A stretch of DNA of 64,000 bases from Bubalus kerabau (GCF_029407905.1 NC_073637.1:54498501-54562500); one strand, 5' to 3'. Numbered from the stretch's first letter, positions 1 through 11,557 are shown. Translations and numbers: made by a program. The notes: generated by a model from the sequence alone, not told the origin.

Positions 1-302
1 GAGGTACAGTGTTTTGTCATTTTTATTCCCAACTCTTCTCAAACATGTCTAAATATTTAATAGTCTCGTTTGAATGTATTTATTAACACACCTTTTGGTG
101 TATAATTTTCCTAAAGTATACTGTCTCTCATTATTATATTGTGGTAGTAATGCATAAAGAGTAAATCCATGTTCTAAAAACTACTCCTTGATGTTTATCT
201 TTAAAATCCCATTGCTTTGAACTTTTATGTAAATTTTCTGAGTCCCTGGAAAATTAAAATACAAAATGGTACTAATATTTTTAACCTTGACTAGGGTATG
301 AC

Positions 303-1378
303 TTCAGTTCAGTTCAGTCTCTCAGTCATGTCCACTGTTTGAGACCCCATGGACTGCAGCACGCCAGGCTTTCCTGTTCATTACTAGCTCCCGGAGTTTA
401 CTCAAATTCACATCCACTGAGTCGGTGATACCATCCAACCATCTCATCCTCTGTTGTCCCCTTCTCCTCCCACCTTCAGTCTTTCCCACTAGCAGGGTCT
501 TTTCCAAGGAGTCAGTTCTTCGCATCAGGTGGAAGAAGTATTGGAGTTTCAGCTTCAGCATCAGTCCTTCCAATGAATATTCAGACTGGATTCCTTTTGG
601 ATTGATCTCCTTGCAGACCAAAAGGGACTCTCAAGAGTCTTCTCCAATACCACAGTTCAAAAGTATCAATTATTCCAGCACCCAGCTTTCTATATAGTTC
701 AACTCTCACATCCATACATGACTACTGGAAAAACCATAGCTTTGACTAGATGGACCAAAGTAATGTCTCTGATATTTAATATACTGTCTAGGTTTGTCAT
801 AACTTTTCTTCCAAGGAGCAAGTGTCTTAATTTCATGGATGCAGTCACCATCTGTAGTGATTTTGGAGCCCCCCCCACAAAAAAAATAAAGTCTCTCACT
901 GTTTCCATTGTTTCCCCATCTATTTGCCATGAAGTGATAGTACTGGATGCCATAATCTTCATTTTCTGAATGTTGAGTTTTAAGCCAACTTTTTCATTCT
1001 CCTCTTTCACTTTTATCAAGAGGCTCTTTAGTTCTTCTTCACTTTCTGCCATAAGGTGTTATCTGCATATCTGAGGTTATTGATATTTCTCCCAGAAATC
1101 TTGATTCCAGCTTGTGCTTCATCCAGCCCAGCATTCCACATGATGTGCTCTGCATATAACTTAAATAAGCAGGGTGACAATATGCAGCCTTGATGTACTC
1201 CTTTCCTGATTTGGAATCAGTCTGTTGTTCCATGTCCAGTTCTAACTGTTGCTTCTTGACCTGCATACATATTTCTCAGGAGGCAGGTCAGGTGGTCTGG
1301 TATTCCCATCTCTTGAAGAATTTTCCACAATTAGTTGTGATCCACACAATCAAAGGCTTTGGCATAGTTAATAAAGCA
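303..1378 (-). mobile_element. BovB LINE, 5'-truncated 3' end
   Basis: This is the reverse complement of the BovB (RTE clade) 3' half. The + strand begins with the TTCAGTTCAGTTCAG stretch that is the complement of the BovB (ACTGA)n tail, and ends in the conserved RT-domain region near AATAAAGCA. The encoded reverse transcriptase has stops and frameshifts; for example, the TGCAGATGACACCACC segment that normally encodes the YADD box is damaged near 1065. It lies antisense to CSMD3 and inverted relative to the next BovB. Confidence 0.93.
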
Positions 1379-1824
1379 TAACTTAGTTGAACATTTGATA
1401 TAGTTGAATATTTTTTAAAAAAGTAAATCAGCTTTCCCCAGATGAACAATAATAAGATGTCATTTCAGATGTCTTGCCACAATTGTTAGTTTTAAAATCA
1501 GTAGAAGACATTCACTAATTGTCACAGTCGTACAATTGAATACAAGATTTTTTTCACATTATTCCCCAAATCATCTCAAGCACTGCATGTCTAAAACAGA
1601 ACCTATTAAGAATAAAAAGAAACTATTTTTCTGAAAAAAGAGCTTGCTATTTATTTCTCTTCCATAGTCCTTGTGTCAACACATTGACAAATCTCATTTT
1701 TCTCATCTTTTAGCTATGCTACTGTAGGCAAAATTATAGGATACTGAAAGAGGAACTCCCCAGGTCAGTATGTGCCCAATACACTGGAGATCAGTGGAGA
1801 AATAACTCCAGAAAAAATGAAGGG

Positions 1825-2409
1825 ATGGAGCCAAAGCAAAAACAATACCCAGTTGTGGATGTGACTGGTGATAGAAGCAAGGTCCAATGTTGTAAAGAAC
1901 AATATTGCATAGGAACCTGGAATGTCAGGTCTATGAATCAAGGCAAATTGGAAGTGGTCAAACAGGAAATGGCAAGAGTGAACGTTGACATTCTAGGAAT
2001 CAGCGAACTAAAATGGACTGGAATGGGTGAATTTAACTCAGATGACCATTATATCTACTACTGCGGGCAGGAATCCCTTAGAAGAAATGGAGTGGCCATC
2101 ATGGTCAACAAAAGAGTCCGAAATGCAGGACTTGGACGCAATCTCAAAAACAACAGAATGATCTCTGTTCGTTTCCAAGGCAAACCATTCAATATCGCAG
2201 TAATCCAAGTCTATGCCCCAACCAATAATGCTGAAGAAGCTGAAGTTGAATGGTTCTATGAAGACCTACAAGACCTTTTAGAACTAACACCCAAAAAACA
2301 TGTCCTTTTCATTATAGGGGACTGGAATGCAAAAGTAGGAAGTCAAGAAACACCTGGACTAACAGGCAAATTAGCCTTGGAATACGGAATGAAGCAGGAC
2401 AAAGTCTAA
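1825..2409 (+). pseudogene. BovB endonuclease domain ORF (194 codons, truncated)
   Basis: This ORF encodes the apurinic/apyrimidinic-type endonuclease domain that nicks the target DNA during LINE retrotransposition. Visible family blocks are GTWNVRSMNQGK near residue 30, the SELKWTG block (residues about 59-65) with the catalytic Glu, QVYAPTNNAEEAE (about 127-140) and GDWNAKVGSQETPG (about 165-178). A stop at 2407-2409 ends it early and the next BovB frame starts at about 2417. Normally EN and RT form one polyprotein, so the copy is dead despite the good EN stretch. Confidence 0.88.
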
Positions 2410-3365
2410 TACAGTTTTGCCAAGAAAATGCACTGGTCAAAACAAACACCCTCTTCCAACAACACAAGAGAAGACTCTATACATGGACATCACCAAATGG
2501 TCAACACCGAATCAGACTGATTATATTCTTTGCAGCCAAAGATGGAGAAGCTGTATACAGTCAACAAAAACAAGACCAGGAGCTGACTGTGGCTCAGATC
2601 ATGAACTCCTTATTGCCAAGTTCAGATTGATTGAAGAAAGTAGGGAAAACCACTAGACCATTCAGGTCTAGGGACCTGAATCAAATCCCTTATGACCTAA
2701 ATCAAATCCCTTAAGATTATGCAATGGAAGTGAGAAATAGATTTAAGGGTCTAGATATGATAGATAGAGTGCCTGATGAACTATGGACTGAGGCTTCTGA
2801 CATTGTACAGGAGACAGGGATCAAGACCATCCCCGTGGAAAAGAAATGCAAAAAAGCAAAATGGCTGTCTGGGGAGGCCTTACAAATAGCTGTGAAAAGA
2901 AGAAAAGCAAAAAGCAAAGTAGAAAAGAAAAGATACAAGCATCTGAATGCAGAGTTCCAAAGAATAGCAAGAAGAGATAAGAAAGCCTTCCTCAGCGATC
3001 AATGCAAAGAATAGAGGAAAACAACAGAATGGGAAAGACTAGAGATCTCTTCAAGAAAATTAGAGAACCAAGGGAACATTTCATGCAAAGATGGGCTCAA
3101 TAAAGGACAGAAATGGTATGGACCTAACAGAAGCAGAAGATATTAAGAAGAGGTGGCAAGAATATGCAGAAGAACTATACAAAAAGATCTTCACGACCCA
3201 GATAATCATGATGGTGTGATCACTGACCTAGAGCCAGACATCCTAGAATGTTAAGTCAAGTGGGCCTTAGAAAGCATCACTACAAACAAAGCTAGTGGAG
3301 GTGATATTTTCAGTTGAGCTATTCCAAATACTGAAAGATGATGCTTTGAAAGTGCTGCACTCAAT

Positions 3366-4147
3366 ATGCCAGCAAATTTGGAAAACTCAGCAGTGGCCAC
3401 AAGAATGGAAAAGTCAGTTTTCATTCCAATCCCAAAGAAAGGCAATGCCAAAGAATGCTCAAACTACTGCACAATTGCACTCATCTCACATGCTAGTAAA
3501 GGAATGCTCAAAATTCTCCAAGCCAGGCTTCAGCTATACATGAACCATGAATTTCCAGATGTTCAAGCTGGTTTTAGAAAAGGCAGAGGAACTAGAGATC
3601 AAATTGCCAACATCTGCTGGATCATGGAAAAAGCAAGAGAGTTCCAGAAAAACATCTATTTCTGCTTTATTGTCTATGCCAAAGCCTTTGTGTGGATCAT
3701 AATAAACTGTGGAATATTCTTCAAGAGGTGGGAATACCAGACCACCTCACCTGCCTTGTGAGAAACCTATATGCAGGTCAGGAAGCAACAGTTAGAACTG
3801 GACATGGAACAACAGACTGGTTCCAAATAGGAAAAGGAGTACGTCAAGGCTGTATATTGTCACCCTGCTTATTTAACTTATATGCAGAGTACATCATGAG
3901 AAACTCTGGACCGGAAGAAGCACAAGCCGGAATCAAGATTGCTGGGAGATATATCAATAACCTCAGATATGCAGATGACACCACCCTTGTGGCAGAAAGT
4001 GAAGAGGAACGAAAAAGCCTATTGATGAAAGTGAAAGAGGAGAGTGAAAAAGTTGGCTTAAAGCTCAACATTCAGAAAATGAAGATCATGGCATCTGGTC
4101 CCAACACTTCATGGGAAATAGATGGGGGAACAGTGGAAACAGTGTAA
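3366..4147 (+). pseudogene. BovB reverse transcriptase domain remnant
   Basis: Two overlapping frames, 3366-3761 and 3692-4147, together carry the RT core. The first frame shows the PIPKKGNAKECSNY and FRKGRGTRDQIAN blocks. The second shows GVRQGCILSPCLFNLYAEYI and the catalytic LRYADDTTL box. A frameshift around 3690-3760 and a stop at 4145-4147 prevent a continuous protein. The remaining 3' frames (for example 4235-4423) hold the C-terminal region, also broken. Confidence 0.85.
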
Positions 4148-5468
4148 GACTTTATTTTTCTGGGCTCCAAAACCACTGCAGATGGTGACTGCAGCCATGA
4201 AATTAAAAGACGCTTACTCCTTGGAAGGAAAGTTATGATCAACCTAGATAGCATATTCAAAAGCAGAGACATTACTTTGCCAACAACGGTCCATCTAGTC
4301 AAGGCTCTGGTTTTCCCAGTGGTCATGTATGGATGTGAGAGTTGGACTGTGAAGAAGGCTGAGCACCGAAGAATTGATGCTTTTGAATTGTGGTGTTGGA
4401 GAAGCCTCTTGAGAGTCCCTTGAACTCCAAGGAGGTCCAACCAGTCCATTCTGAAGATCAGCCCTAGGATATCTTTGGAGGGAATGATGCTGAAGCCAAA
4501 ACTCCAGTACTTTGGCCACCTCATGCGAAGAGTTGACTCACTGGAAAAGACTCTGATGCTGGGAGGGATTGGGGGTAGGAGGAGAAGGGGATGACACAGG
4601 ATGAGATGGCTGGATGGCATCACTGACTTGATGGACGTGAGTCTGAGTGAACTCCGGGAGTTGGTGATGAACAGGGAAGCCTGGTGTGCTATCGTGATTC
4701 ATGGGGTTGCAGAGAGTCGGACACAACTGAGCGACTGAACTGAATGAATGTCATAACCATTTACTCAGTCCCAAGGAGTACACTCCTAAATCCTATGCCT
4801 TCTTACACCCTTCATCCTTCATCCACACAGATAACTTCTGTTCATTTGAAATACGAAATGTTCCTGGAAATCTATCTTTTCTTGCTCTTCCTAGTGCTGT
4901 AGTTCCCATCTTAATTTCCATTTTTATCTGGAATGTCTTCAAACTACTCCTGCTTTCAGACCAGACCCTCTCAAGTCCATCTCACCCTAGTCACCCTTTA
5001 AAATCTTGTATTTAACCACTGAGCCTTTTTTTCCCCTACACATCTTCAGTTCTTCCTCACCGTAGGTGGGTGAAAATTTTGAGCTCTTTAGAATAATATT
5101 TATGCCTTTTCAAATGTTTATTATGTTAGCCTCCTTTTCCTATCACATATCTTTTCCAAACAGATATGCCTAACATTAATTCATGCTTCATATATACACT
5201 TATTTATGGCTCTGTATTCTTCCTACAGTTGTTATTAACTAAAGTTCAGAGACTAAGCTTATTTTTCATTCTGTATCCTTTCCTGGAAAAATATACATAG
5301 TAGGCATTGTATAAAATTGTGTAGAAATGAAGGAGTTTTGTGAATTATTTTTTATTTCCAAGAGATAAATATCTTGAGCAAGGAATAAATTAATTGGTTT
5401 CTAAAAAATATCAAGTTGATAAAAGAGACCTAATTTTTTATTTGTATGTTATTTTTTTTCTTTTATAG

Positions 5469-5604
5469 GACTGAATATGTCAGAAGGCTCAAATTCTTCA
5501 AATCAACCTTATGGTACAAATAGTAGTTCCGTGGCCATTGCTATTCTGGTGCCTTTTTTTGCACTTATATTTGCAGGATTTGGATTTTATCTCTATAAAC
5601 AAAG
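5469..5604 (+). CDS. CSMD3: CSMD3 penultimate coding exon (transmembrane segment)
   Basis: This 136-base exon opens with the last two bases of a split codon, reads 44 codons and ends with AG of an Arg codon completed in the next exon. It encodes a Ser/Asn-rich juxtamembrane stretch with two possible N-glycosylation sites (NMS and NSS), then a hydrophobic helix (VAIAILVPFFALIFAGFGF) and a basic stop-transfer YKQR. The acceptor (T-rich tract, TTTTATAG) and donor (AAG|GTAAGT) are both strong. CSMD proteins are very large type I membrane proteins with extracellular CUB and Sushi repeats, linked to dendrite development. Assignment to CSMD3 rather than CSMD1 or CSMD2 is from recalled family sequences, mainly the tail in the next exon. 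Confidence 0.9.
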
Positions 5605-6519
5605 GTAAGTTTATTGATGTTAAGTATAAAATGTTTCCCAAATCTATATTTTATGTTCTTTTTACTCTCCAGTTCAAATTCTAACTTCTGGTTTGTTTTT
5701 TTTTTTTTTTTTGGTCTGGATTGTTGTAGCAAATATAACCACAGTTTGTTAAAATCATTATTTCCTCTGCCAATCATTCCATCACCCCAATATACACACA
5801 ACTAAAATTGTTCTGTTGAGTTGTGCAAACATTCAACTTTATTCTCTCTCCTTTTTGTCTGTCAATTTTCTGGAATGTAACTAATTGTATAAGTTATTTT
5901 TATACTACCCATGCTGAAACTATAGAGATACAAAATCTAAGTTAAGATTTAAAATGAAGAGGTTATATCTGCTGCCACATTTCTTTAGAGAAAAAGGAAG
6001 AAGTTTATGTTTAAACCTCTTAGTTTACATGACAGTACTGACAGATTTTACCCAGGCTGACAGATGATAAAATCTTCTAGTCTTCTCATTTATCTTCTGT
6101 TGCTTTTAGAAAATGATGCAGTTAGTATATTTGTTATATATCTCACATATGACTGTATAGATTATCAGTTGACCCCTCTTTGCTATGTCCATTACAATAT
6201 CTTGATGAAGGGCTTTAGTATGCAGTTAATCCACTATTTGAGACCATGCCTTATTAAGGAAACAAAAAAAGGCAAAAAAAAAAAAAGAAGAAGAAGAAAG
6301 TATGCTGGTAACCAGATAACTAAATGAATAACTAATTTTTTTAAATCAAAACTAATATCATTATTATAAATGCCAGTCTGTATTATCTATGAATGATTTA
6401 ATTAATATTATGAAAATTTGTAACAATTGTGCATTAGCAGTTGTTCAGGCCTTGTCAATATCAGATGTTATTAATGATAAAAATCATCACTAAATTTATT
6501 TATAAAGCAAGCTATGCTA

Positions 6520-7800
6520 ATCATTTTTTATTATTGTGGTAAAATGCACATAAAATGATTTAAACCATTGTAGATATACAATTCAGTGACATTTAGTATA
6601 CTCACAATGTCACAGAACCATCAGCCTAAAAGGAAACTGTACCCACTTAACAGTCACTCCCTACTCCTCCTACCCCTGTCTCAGGTAACTACTTTCTTTC
6701 ACCTTCTGGATATTATATATATATGGAATCAAACAATATGTGACATTTTGTATCTGGCTTCTTAAATGTAATATAGTGTTTTCAAGGTTATCCTTATCAT
6801 ACTACACATCTACATATTATTGACTATGTGGCTGAATAACATTCCATTGTATGTTTGAATATGTTATGTTTAAATATGTCCATTCATCAGCTGATGGATA
6901 TTTGGATTATTCCTGTGTTTGGGCTATTGTGAACAGTGCTGCTATACACATCTGTGTACAAGTTTTGTTCAGACGCCTGTTTCAGTTTTTTGAGTATGCA
7001 TTCAAGAATGAAATTCTTGGATTATATGGTAATCCTTCATTTAAATTTTTCCTTCATTTAACCACATTTAATATGGTTTCCCTGGTGGCTCAGATGGTAA
7101 AGCATCTACCTGCAACGCGGGAGACCCGGGTTCAATCCTTGGGTTAGAAGGATTCCCTGGAGAAGGAAATGGCAACCCACATAAGTATCTTTTCCTAGAA
7201 AATCCCATGGACAGAGAAGGGCCTGATAGGTTGCAGTCCACGGGGTCACAAAGAGTTGGACACGACTGAATGATTTCACTTTCATTTAACCATCCTAGTG
7301 AACTGTATTTCATTGTGATATTGATCTGCATTTCCCTAATTACTAATTATATTGGGCGTTTTTCATGTGTCTGCTAGTCATTTGTCTACATTCTTTGAAG
7401 AAATACCTATTCAAATTCTTTGACCATTTTTAAAATTGACTCATTTGTCTTATTTTTGAGGTATAACAGTTCTCCATATATTCTGGATACTAGACCCTTT
7501 TCAGATACATGGTTTGCAAATATTTCTCTTTCCGTGGGTTGTAGTTACAGTTTCTTGATAGTATCCTTTGATATACCAAACTTTTCATTTTTATGAAATC
7601 CAATTTATTTCTTTTTTCTTTTGTTACTTTGCTCTTAGTATTATACCTAAGAGACCATTGCCAAATGCAAGGTCATGAAGTTTTCTTCATGTGTTTTCTC
7701 CTAAGTATTTTATAGATTTTGCTCTTACGTTTAGAACATTGATTAGTTTTAAGTTAATTTTTATTGATAGTATAAACTTTTCTAAAGTTTGATATTATTT
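6520..7800 (-). mobile_element. Old L1 (L1M-type) 3' end, split by a SINE
   Basis: The + strand reads as the complement of an ancient L1. The 3' UTR section (GTGGTAAAATGCACATAAAA, CAATTCAGTGACATTTAGTA) is followed by the end of ORF2 (CCATTCATCAGCTGATGGATATTTGG, then TTGATCTGCATTTCCCTAATTA after the SINE). It is strongly diverged from the younger bovine L1 copies elsewhere in the window. A Bov-tA sits at about 7065-7280. Confidence 0.8.
7065..7280 (+). mobile_element. Bov-tA SINE
   Basis: This is a tRNA-Glu-derived head (TTTCCCTGGTGGCTCAGATGG with B-box GGTTCAATCC) joined to a Bov-A body (GGAGAAGGAAATGGCAACCCA, GGGGTCACAAAGAGTTGGACACGACTGA). The 12-base direct repeat TTCATTTAACCA at 7053-7064 and 7281-7292 marks the insertion into the older L1. 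Confidence 0.93.
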
Positions 7801-8261
7801 TCCTTAAAGCTGTTGCTTAATATTTGCAGAAACAAATCTTTTACATCTTTGTGATCCTTATCTATTTAGAAGGAAATGATGTTGCTTCAGTTTTTATTGT
7901 GAATCTAGTTTAAAAAAGAGAGAGATGAATGTGATCGATTAGAATTATGCACCTGGCAAGAGCAAGTTGTAAGCAATAAAATTTAAATTATATAACTATA
8001 TATATGTATATATAGATGATGCTATTGAAAGCAATTTTAGATAGATTTTTAAAAATGTTATCATACAAATCCCTGACAATTTTTAATACAGAGAAAAATT
8101 CAGAAAATGTGCTAAGGATAGGACAATCACAGAGTGGCAAATACAAATTATAATAAAATAAGTAGTTGAAATTTTGTGTTATTTGTTGTAAGCAAAAGAG
8201 AATTATTTTAAGGCCTTTTTAGGAATTAAATTTGAGGAACACTTAGGGGTAAGTATGCTTT

Positions 8262-8370
8262 TGTTGCTGTTGTTCAGTCCCTAAGTTTTGTCCAACTTTT
8301 GCGACCCTGTGGAATACAGCACACCAGGCTTTCCTGTCTTTCACTATCTTCCAGAGTTTGTTCAAACTCA
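8262..8370 (-). mobile_element. BovB 3'-end scrap
   Basis: About 110 bases are complementary to the BovB 3' end (TTGTTCAGTCCCTAAG, CAGCACACCAGGCTTTCCTGTC, TTCACTATCTTCCAGAGTTT). It is 5'-truncated and diverged. Confidence 0.8.
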
Positions 8371-8759
8371 AGTATGCCTTTAATCATTTGATTTACACAT
8401 AAAATTATAATTTTATTTACAAATGATTTTTTTGCAATTTGATTTTTTATCATTTGATTTACAAATGTCAGCAAATTATGCAGTAGGATGTGGGAAAGAC
8501 AAACTAGAAATAAACATTAGTCAAAAGTGAGACAAAAAATAAAGGAGGGAATCAAAATGAGCACCTTATACCAGCCAGCTTAGATTCCATGTGTTTGTTA
8601 ACTAATAGCAAATATTCAGTTATCAGGAACTCTGGAAACTATTTCATGACATGAAATATCAGTGCAGTTAGTCATTTTGTCTTTGAGATTTTGAGTTTAC
8701 TTGTTCTAATGTATATAATTTTAAGCCAATTGAGTATTTATGTTTCTGGGATACTCTAA

Positions 8760-9135
8760 GCACTTTCCAAAACTAGGTGTCAGCATCAGATGTCTGCTTT
8801 TCTTGGGACTCCCTTCTTATTACCGCAGAATGAACTCCTTATTGTCATTCAAGTCTCAGATTAAATTTTACTTCCTTATTTTCTTTATTACCTCTCCTAA
8901 CATGGCTCCCAGTTACTTCTGGTCTTATCAACCATTTTCCTTTTCAGCAAAACAATTTTCATTATCTTGTTTCATTTTTATTGTTTATTTTTAATTTGTT
9001 CATTGCTATCCTTGTAATATGAGAGTAATGAGTTTGTATGTTTTTTGTAAAAAAGAAAAATTATATATCCAATGCCTAGGGTCATGCCTAGCATGTAATG
9101 GATGCTCAATAAATACTTGAGGAATGAATAGTAAT
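8760..9135 (+). mobile_element. L2-type ancient LINE fragment
   Basis: The stretch has the order typical of L2 3' ends: a pyrimidine-rich coding remnant, then TTCATTGCTATCC, then a terminal block GCCTAGCATGTAATGGATGCTCAATAAATACTTGAGGAATGAAT. The terminal block is recognisable; the 5' limit is a guess. Confidence 0.6.
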
Positions 9136-9485
9136 GAGATTTGAATTCATCATCATCATAATTTAGCTATATTTTACATGATCATTTATGATAACATTAT
9201 CTCATAAGAAAATTTATAAGACTAGCCATAATATTTATTTATACTTATATTACTCATATTGGTACCATTTATAAAGATATATTGTATGTAAATAATAAAA
9301 GTCATTCATGATTTAAAAGTGACAGGTAAATTATTCAAATTTGATGAATTGTGGTTTCTCAATATTTTCAAGTTATATTATCCATTAACAGTGATAACTC
9401 AAGTATTGATATATTGTGTTTGAGTCCTATTCTGCTGTTTCTGGAAGAAAGTTAATGTATAACTAATTAGTGTTCTCATCTACAG

Positions 9486-9645
9486 GACTGCACCCAAAAC
9501 CCAGTATACAGGATGTTCAGTTCATGAAAATAACAATGGCCAAGCAGCTTTTGAAAATCCCATGTATGACACCAACGCAAAGTCAGTGGAAGGGAAGGCA
9601 GTACGGTTCGACCCCAACTTGAACACAGTCTGCACAATGGTATAA
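9486..9645 (+). CDS. CSMD3: CSMD3 terminal coding exon (cytoplasmic tail and stop)
   Basis: After TCATCTACAG the exon supplies the last base of the split Arg codon, then 52 codons and TAA at 9643-9645. The tail begins TAPKTQYTGCSVHENNNGQ, contains AFENPMYDTNAK and ends FDPNLNTVCTMV. NPMY fits the NPxY signal bound by PTB-domain adaptors, with the tyrosine a possible phosphorylation site. The last three residues (T-M-V) fit a class I PDZ ligand. The ENPMYD core and TVCT-V end are shared by CSMD paralogues; the NNNGQAAF and FDPNLN wording is what I associate with CSMD3. The functions of both motifs are inferred from sequence. Confidence 0.9.
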
Positions 9646-11480
9646 CGTGGCAGCTTTGGCCTTCTTCAGAAGCTTGGAAATCGACACACAAAACAGTGCA
9701 CACTTAGTTCACTGATAAACAAATTAAAGCACACTTATCAGGACTTGCTGGGTCACCTTTTCCTGTGGAATGATAGAGAAGAGTGTTTTTTCATAAACTG
9801 GACCATAATTCTTCTTCATGTTTACCATGGAGAATTTTACAGAAATTTGGCTGCACTCCGAGAGTGCTTACTCACAGTTTATTTGCTTTTTTTAAAAAGG
9901 AGATTATTCTAAAACATAAACTTATTTGCATATATTGGAGGAGCATCCACTATCAGTATTTCTGTGCTTTATAAACTATATTAGAGGGACTGGGTTTAAA
10001 AAAATGATATAGGGTAGAAAATAAGAGCTATACTTACAAGAGTCAATAGATCACTGACTTCTCTTTAACTGTCATGAGCTGTATCATGCCCGTAAGTCTG
10101 TATTTCTCACCACTCTATCAGCTGTTCCTTCCTTTTAATTGAATTATTGTTTTCTTCATTTCCCTGGTTATTTCAGATTGAGTCATGCCCTGAAATGTTT
10201 ATGAGCTAATTTATGTCACAGATGAGATAAGAGTGCCCACTCTGATTTGATGCTTTCTGATTTTTTTCTTCAGTATCATACTGCTACCTTTTTTTAGACT
10301 GGTTGTCATAGTTTCTGTAAATGGCAAGCTCATCATGCTATCTTCCTGATTTCCCTCATTATGTTGTAACCAATATTATTTAGTGAGCCATGGGGTAAGT
10401 GTTTAACTCCTTGCTTCAATCTTTTTTGTCCCTCAGAAACAACCTTAGCTGGCAAAAACTGTCTATAATAATCATGATTTTGCAGTTATCTGAGATACCG
10501 AACTTACCATTCTTTACCATTCTTTCTAATATTTTTGCAAGACCAAATAGAACCTATCAGTCTACTTATTTAGTTTATAATTATCTGTTTTCCTTCCAGC
10601 TGAATCTTCAAATTTATTTAATATTGCTTTGAACTTTTACCTAACAGTGAGTTAGAAGTATAAACTCGTTAAACTTTTTAGTTAACAGTGAGTTAAACAT
10701 ATATTTTGGACCATTGCCTAAATCAAAATGAGTAAAAGTAAAATTACTTTCAAATCACCAATATAAATTTATTTCCTAAAGTTGTGGATTTACCAAATTT
10801 TTATATATTTAAAACTTTCTATTCTCTTATCCTTAAGAAGCAGCTTCCAGATATGACAGGTTTCTTTCATAGTCATTAAGGTATGTATTTGCAAGTTATT
10901 TACAACTGTATCACAGAAATGCCAGCATTTTGATTTAATAGGTCATAGTCTTCCTTTAATAGCATGTTTTACTTCACTGGATAAATTATGTACCCGGTGT
11001 GAACACTTCATTGTTGTCCCTTTCAAATATGGATAAAGTTGTAAACAGTCTCGGCTTTTTGTATCATGAGACAGAGTGCCTACGAGAAATCATTGCACCC
11101 AGAGCGCTGCTTGGATCTATCTCTACAAATGTAGTGAATTTCTTGTAAACCACTTTGAAATACATTGTTTTGGAAATTCATATAATTTTCCCAACATTGT
11201 ACTCTACTGACAGGATGCTGTTTTAAATTTTATTCCATCAGTTATTTATTCTTGTTTATTCAAATGACTGCAATAACAACGATTCATTCATTAATGTTAA
11301 GGTTAATACATTTAAGATCTTGTTTAAACAATGTTTCTTCTGCAACTGGCTACTCCTCTTATATTAATGCATACACTTTTGTAAAGAAGTATATTTTTAT
11401 GAAAAAAAAAAACTTTGTAAAAGTATGATGTAAATTTTCAGTGCAATGTAAACAAATAAAAGTGGATAATTGCTTTTGTA
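9646..11480 (+). other. CSMD3: CSMD3 3' UTR (extent inferred)
   Basis: This is AT-rich sequence following the stop codon, free of recognisable transposons for about 1.8 kb, which is striking given the repeat load around it. It ends near the first AATAAA (11455-11460). No coding ORF is credible; the 77-codon frame at 10399-10632 has no family resemblance. If the second signal is used, the UTR would extend about 100 bases further. Confidence 0.65.
11455..11460 (+). promoter_or_regulatory. Polyadenylation signal AATAAA, proximal
   Basis: A canonical hexamer (AACAAATAAAAGTGG context) lies 1.8 kb after the CSMD3 stop, with T/GT-rich sequence (TTGCTTTTGTAAAATGTC) about 15 bases downstream that could bind CstF. 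Confidence 0.6.
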
Positions 11481-11557
11481 AAATGTCTATTCTTTTCAAA
11501 ATTGTCGGTGTACTGGTTATTAGAAGGAATGAGCATCCCTTCTTTATTTGGTGATAC

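Larger units (their letters stand above)
1740..4746 (+). mobile_element. BovB LINE, almost full length
   Basis: This RTE-clade retrotransposon copy runs from a 5' UTR (around 1740-1824) through endonuclease and reverse transcriptase regions to the GCGACTGAACTGAA tail. At about 3.0 kb it is close to the roughly 3.2 kb of a complete BovB. The coding region is broken into successive frames (1825-2409, 2417-2656, 2724-3014, 3366-3761, 3692-4147), so it is not functional. A small internal tandem duplication (CAAATCCCTTA-containing unit) is visible near 2675-2715. The 5' boundary is approximate because the single-copy flank is AT-rich and I see no clear target duplication. Confidence 0.9.
1..5468 (+). 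other. CSMD3: CSMD3 intron (3' part), before the penultimate exon
   Basis: This is intronic sequence of the host gene on the + strand. It ends in a normal 3' splice site, a T-rich tract followed by TTTTATAG at 5461-5468. I found no exon-like ORF with splice signals between 1 and 5468. Bases 303-1378 and about 1740-4746 are BovB insertions. The remainder (1-302, 1379-1739, 4747-5468) is AT-rich single-copy-looking DNA; 4850-5310 has a vague resemblance to old L2 sequence that I cannot confirm by eye. Confidence 0.75.
5605..9485 (+). other. CSMD3: CSMD3 last intron
   Basis: This intron interrupts an Arg codon after its second base. It starts GTAAGT and ends TCATCTACAG. It contains a T17 tract at about 5697-5713, an A-rich stretch at about 6265-6300, an old L1 split by a Bov-tA, a BovB scrap and an L2 fragment. 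The rest (5605-6519, 7800-8260, 8371-8760, 9136-9485) is AT-rich with no gene signal that I can support. Confidence 0.85.

Noticed and set aside
1..302. Possible upstream CSMD3 exon
   Set aside because: AT-rich with stops in all frames and no paired splice signals.
4072..4623. 183-codon - strand ORF
   Set aside because: It is the antisense shadow of the BovB RT coding strand; the same Pro/Ser/Leu-rich protein recurs antisense to the other BovB copies.
7072..7150. tRNA gene-like segment with A and B boxes
   Set aside because: It is the tRNA-Glu-derived head of a Bov-tA SINE. The same applies at 23.95, 38.43, 40.68, 48.25, 52.3, 56.57, 57.8 and 60.55 kb.
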